Shown one piece after another: positions 12,793 to 12,985 of a stretch of 12,985 nucleotides of DNA. Each line of letters opens with the position of its first letter. Position 1 is the stretch's first letter. Below the pieces are notes generated by a model that saw only the letters and a program-made list of their open reading frames with translations, searched no databases and was not told where the DNA came from. The translations under genes were made by a program, and so were the position numbers. Source of the DNA: Chloroflexota bacterium (GTDB lineage Bacteria > Chloroflexota > Dehalococcoidia > DSTF01 > JACRBR01); the NCBI GenBank assembly GCA_016213125.1, contig JACRBR010000059.1, forward strand, positions 1-12,985, in the 5' to 3' direction.

Positions 12793-12985
12793 TCACTTCA
12801 ATCCGGTTATCGGCTGCTTTTCGAGCCAGCGGCCGAAGTCATCTTCAGCTCGATCAGGAGTACCGTCAGGATTCTCTTGGTCGAACGTCCATCGAGCCGG
12901 GTTATCGTGGATGTACTGTCGAATTCGGTGGAGGCTTGCTTCGTTGCGTATAACGTGCTCATGGTAGTTCCGCTGCCAGAGTTCG
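12793..12985 (-). CDS. REP-associated tyrosine transposase (RAYT), C-terminal part, cut by window edge
   Basis: Partial gene: the last 63 codons and a TGA stop (12795-12793) lie in the window, and the start is beyond the right edge. The visible protein begins ELWQRNYHEHVIRNEASLHR and continues IRQYIHDNPARW, the C-terminal pattern of the IS200-like Y1 transposase domain in RAYTs. The Tyr in RQYIHDNP lines up with the catalytic Tyr115 of E. coli TnpA(REP), which sits in DYIYINP. The HUH metal-binding motif would be outside the window. RAYTs are single-copy, domesticated relatives of IS200/IS605 transposases that recognise and cut REP palindromes in single-stranded DNA. The tail after NPARW (to ...GRWLEKQPITGLK) is intact in frame. 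The gene runs in the same direction as the small gene, sbcD and sbcC, ending about 20 bp before the small gene. I am confident of the family, less so of whether the full gene is intact. Confidence 0.85.
   Translation of the reverse strand, partial: ELWQRNYHEHVIRNEASLHRIRQYIHDNPARWTFDQENPDGTPDRAEDDFGRWLEKQPITGLK

Overview
The window is a gene-dense, high-GC bacterial chromosome segment with almost no non-coding DNA and no RNA genes or CRISPR array that I can see. Three things suggest a Chloroflexota-like bacterium (Dehalococcoidia or Thermomicrobia relatives): a fused AhbA-AhbB siroheme decarboxylase beside a chlorite-dismutase-type coproheme decarboxylase, system II cytochrome c maturation, and stand-alone toxin-antitoxin pairs with near-leaderless promoters. 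That placement is inference from gene content, not from a marker gene.

Layout from left to right. A VOC (glyoxalase-fold) protein (+) ends tail to tail with a CcsA/CcsB-type cytochrome c biogenesis membrane protein (-). Behind the latter, on the minus strand, lie a PIN-domain nuclease and a 69-residue partner that looks like an unclassified toxin-antitoxin pair. A PIG-L-type deacetylase (-) diverges from a plus-strand operon of an aldo/keto reductase, the fused siroheme decarboxylase AhbAB and a ChdC/HemQ-type coproheme decarboxylase. The 190-bp divergent region carries three copies of a 9-bp motif, possibly an operator. An acyl-CoA-dehydrogenase-fold flavoprotein (+) follows and converges on a DinB-fold protein (-). 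Next come a Phd-type antitoxin and a VapC toxin (-). The right third is a minus-strand run: the end of a REP-associated tyrosine transposase (cut by the window edge), a 71-residue small protein, SbcD and SbcC, the last three coupled by 4-nt start/stop overlaps.

Functional reading. The AhbAB-ChdC pair suggests a hybrid haem route: siroheme is decarboxylated by AhbAB, converted to Fe-coproporphyrin III by an AhbC encoded elsewhere, and finished by ChdC instead of the radical-SAM AhbD. The CcsB-type protein would use haem for c-type cytochromes but is not in that operon. SbcCD cleaves DNA hairpins. Next to it are a hairpin-recognising RAYT transposase and a REP-like palindrome inside the sbcD reading frame, which makes the right end the most unusual part of the window.
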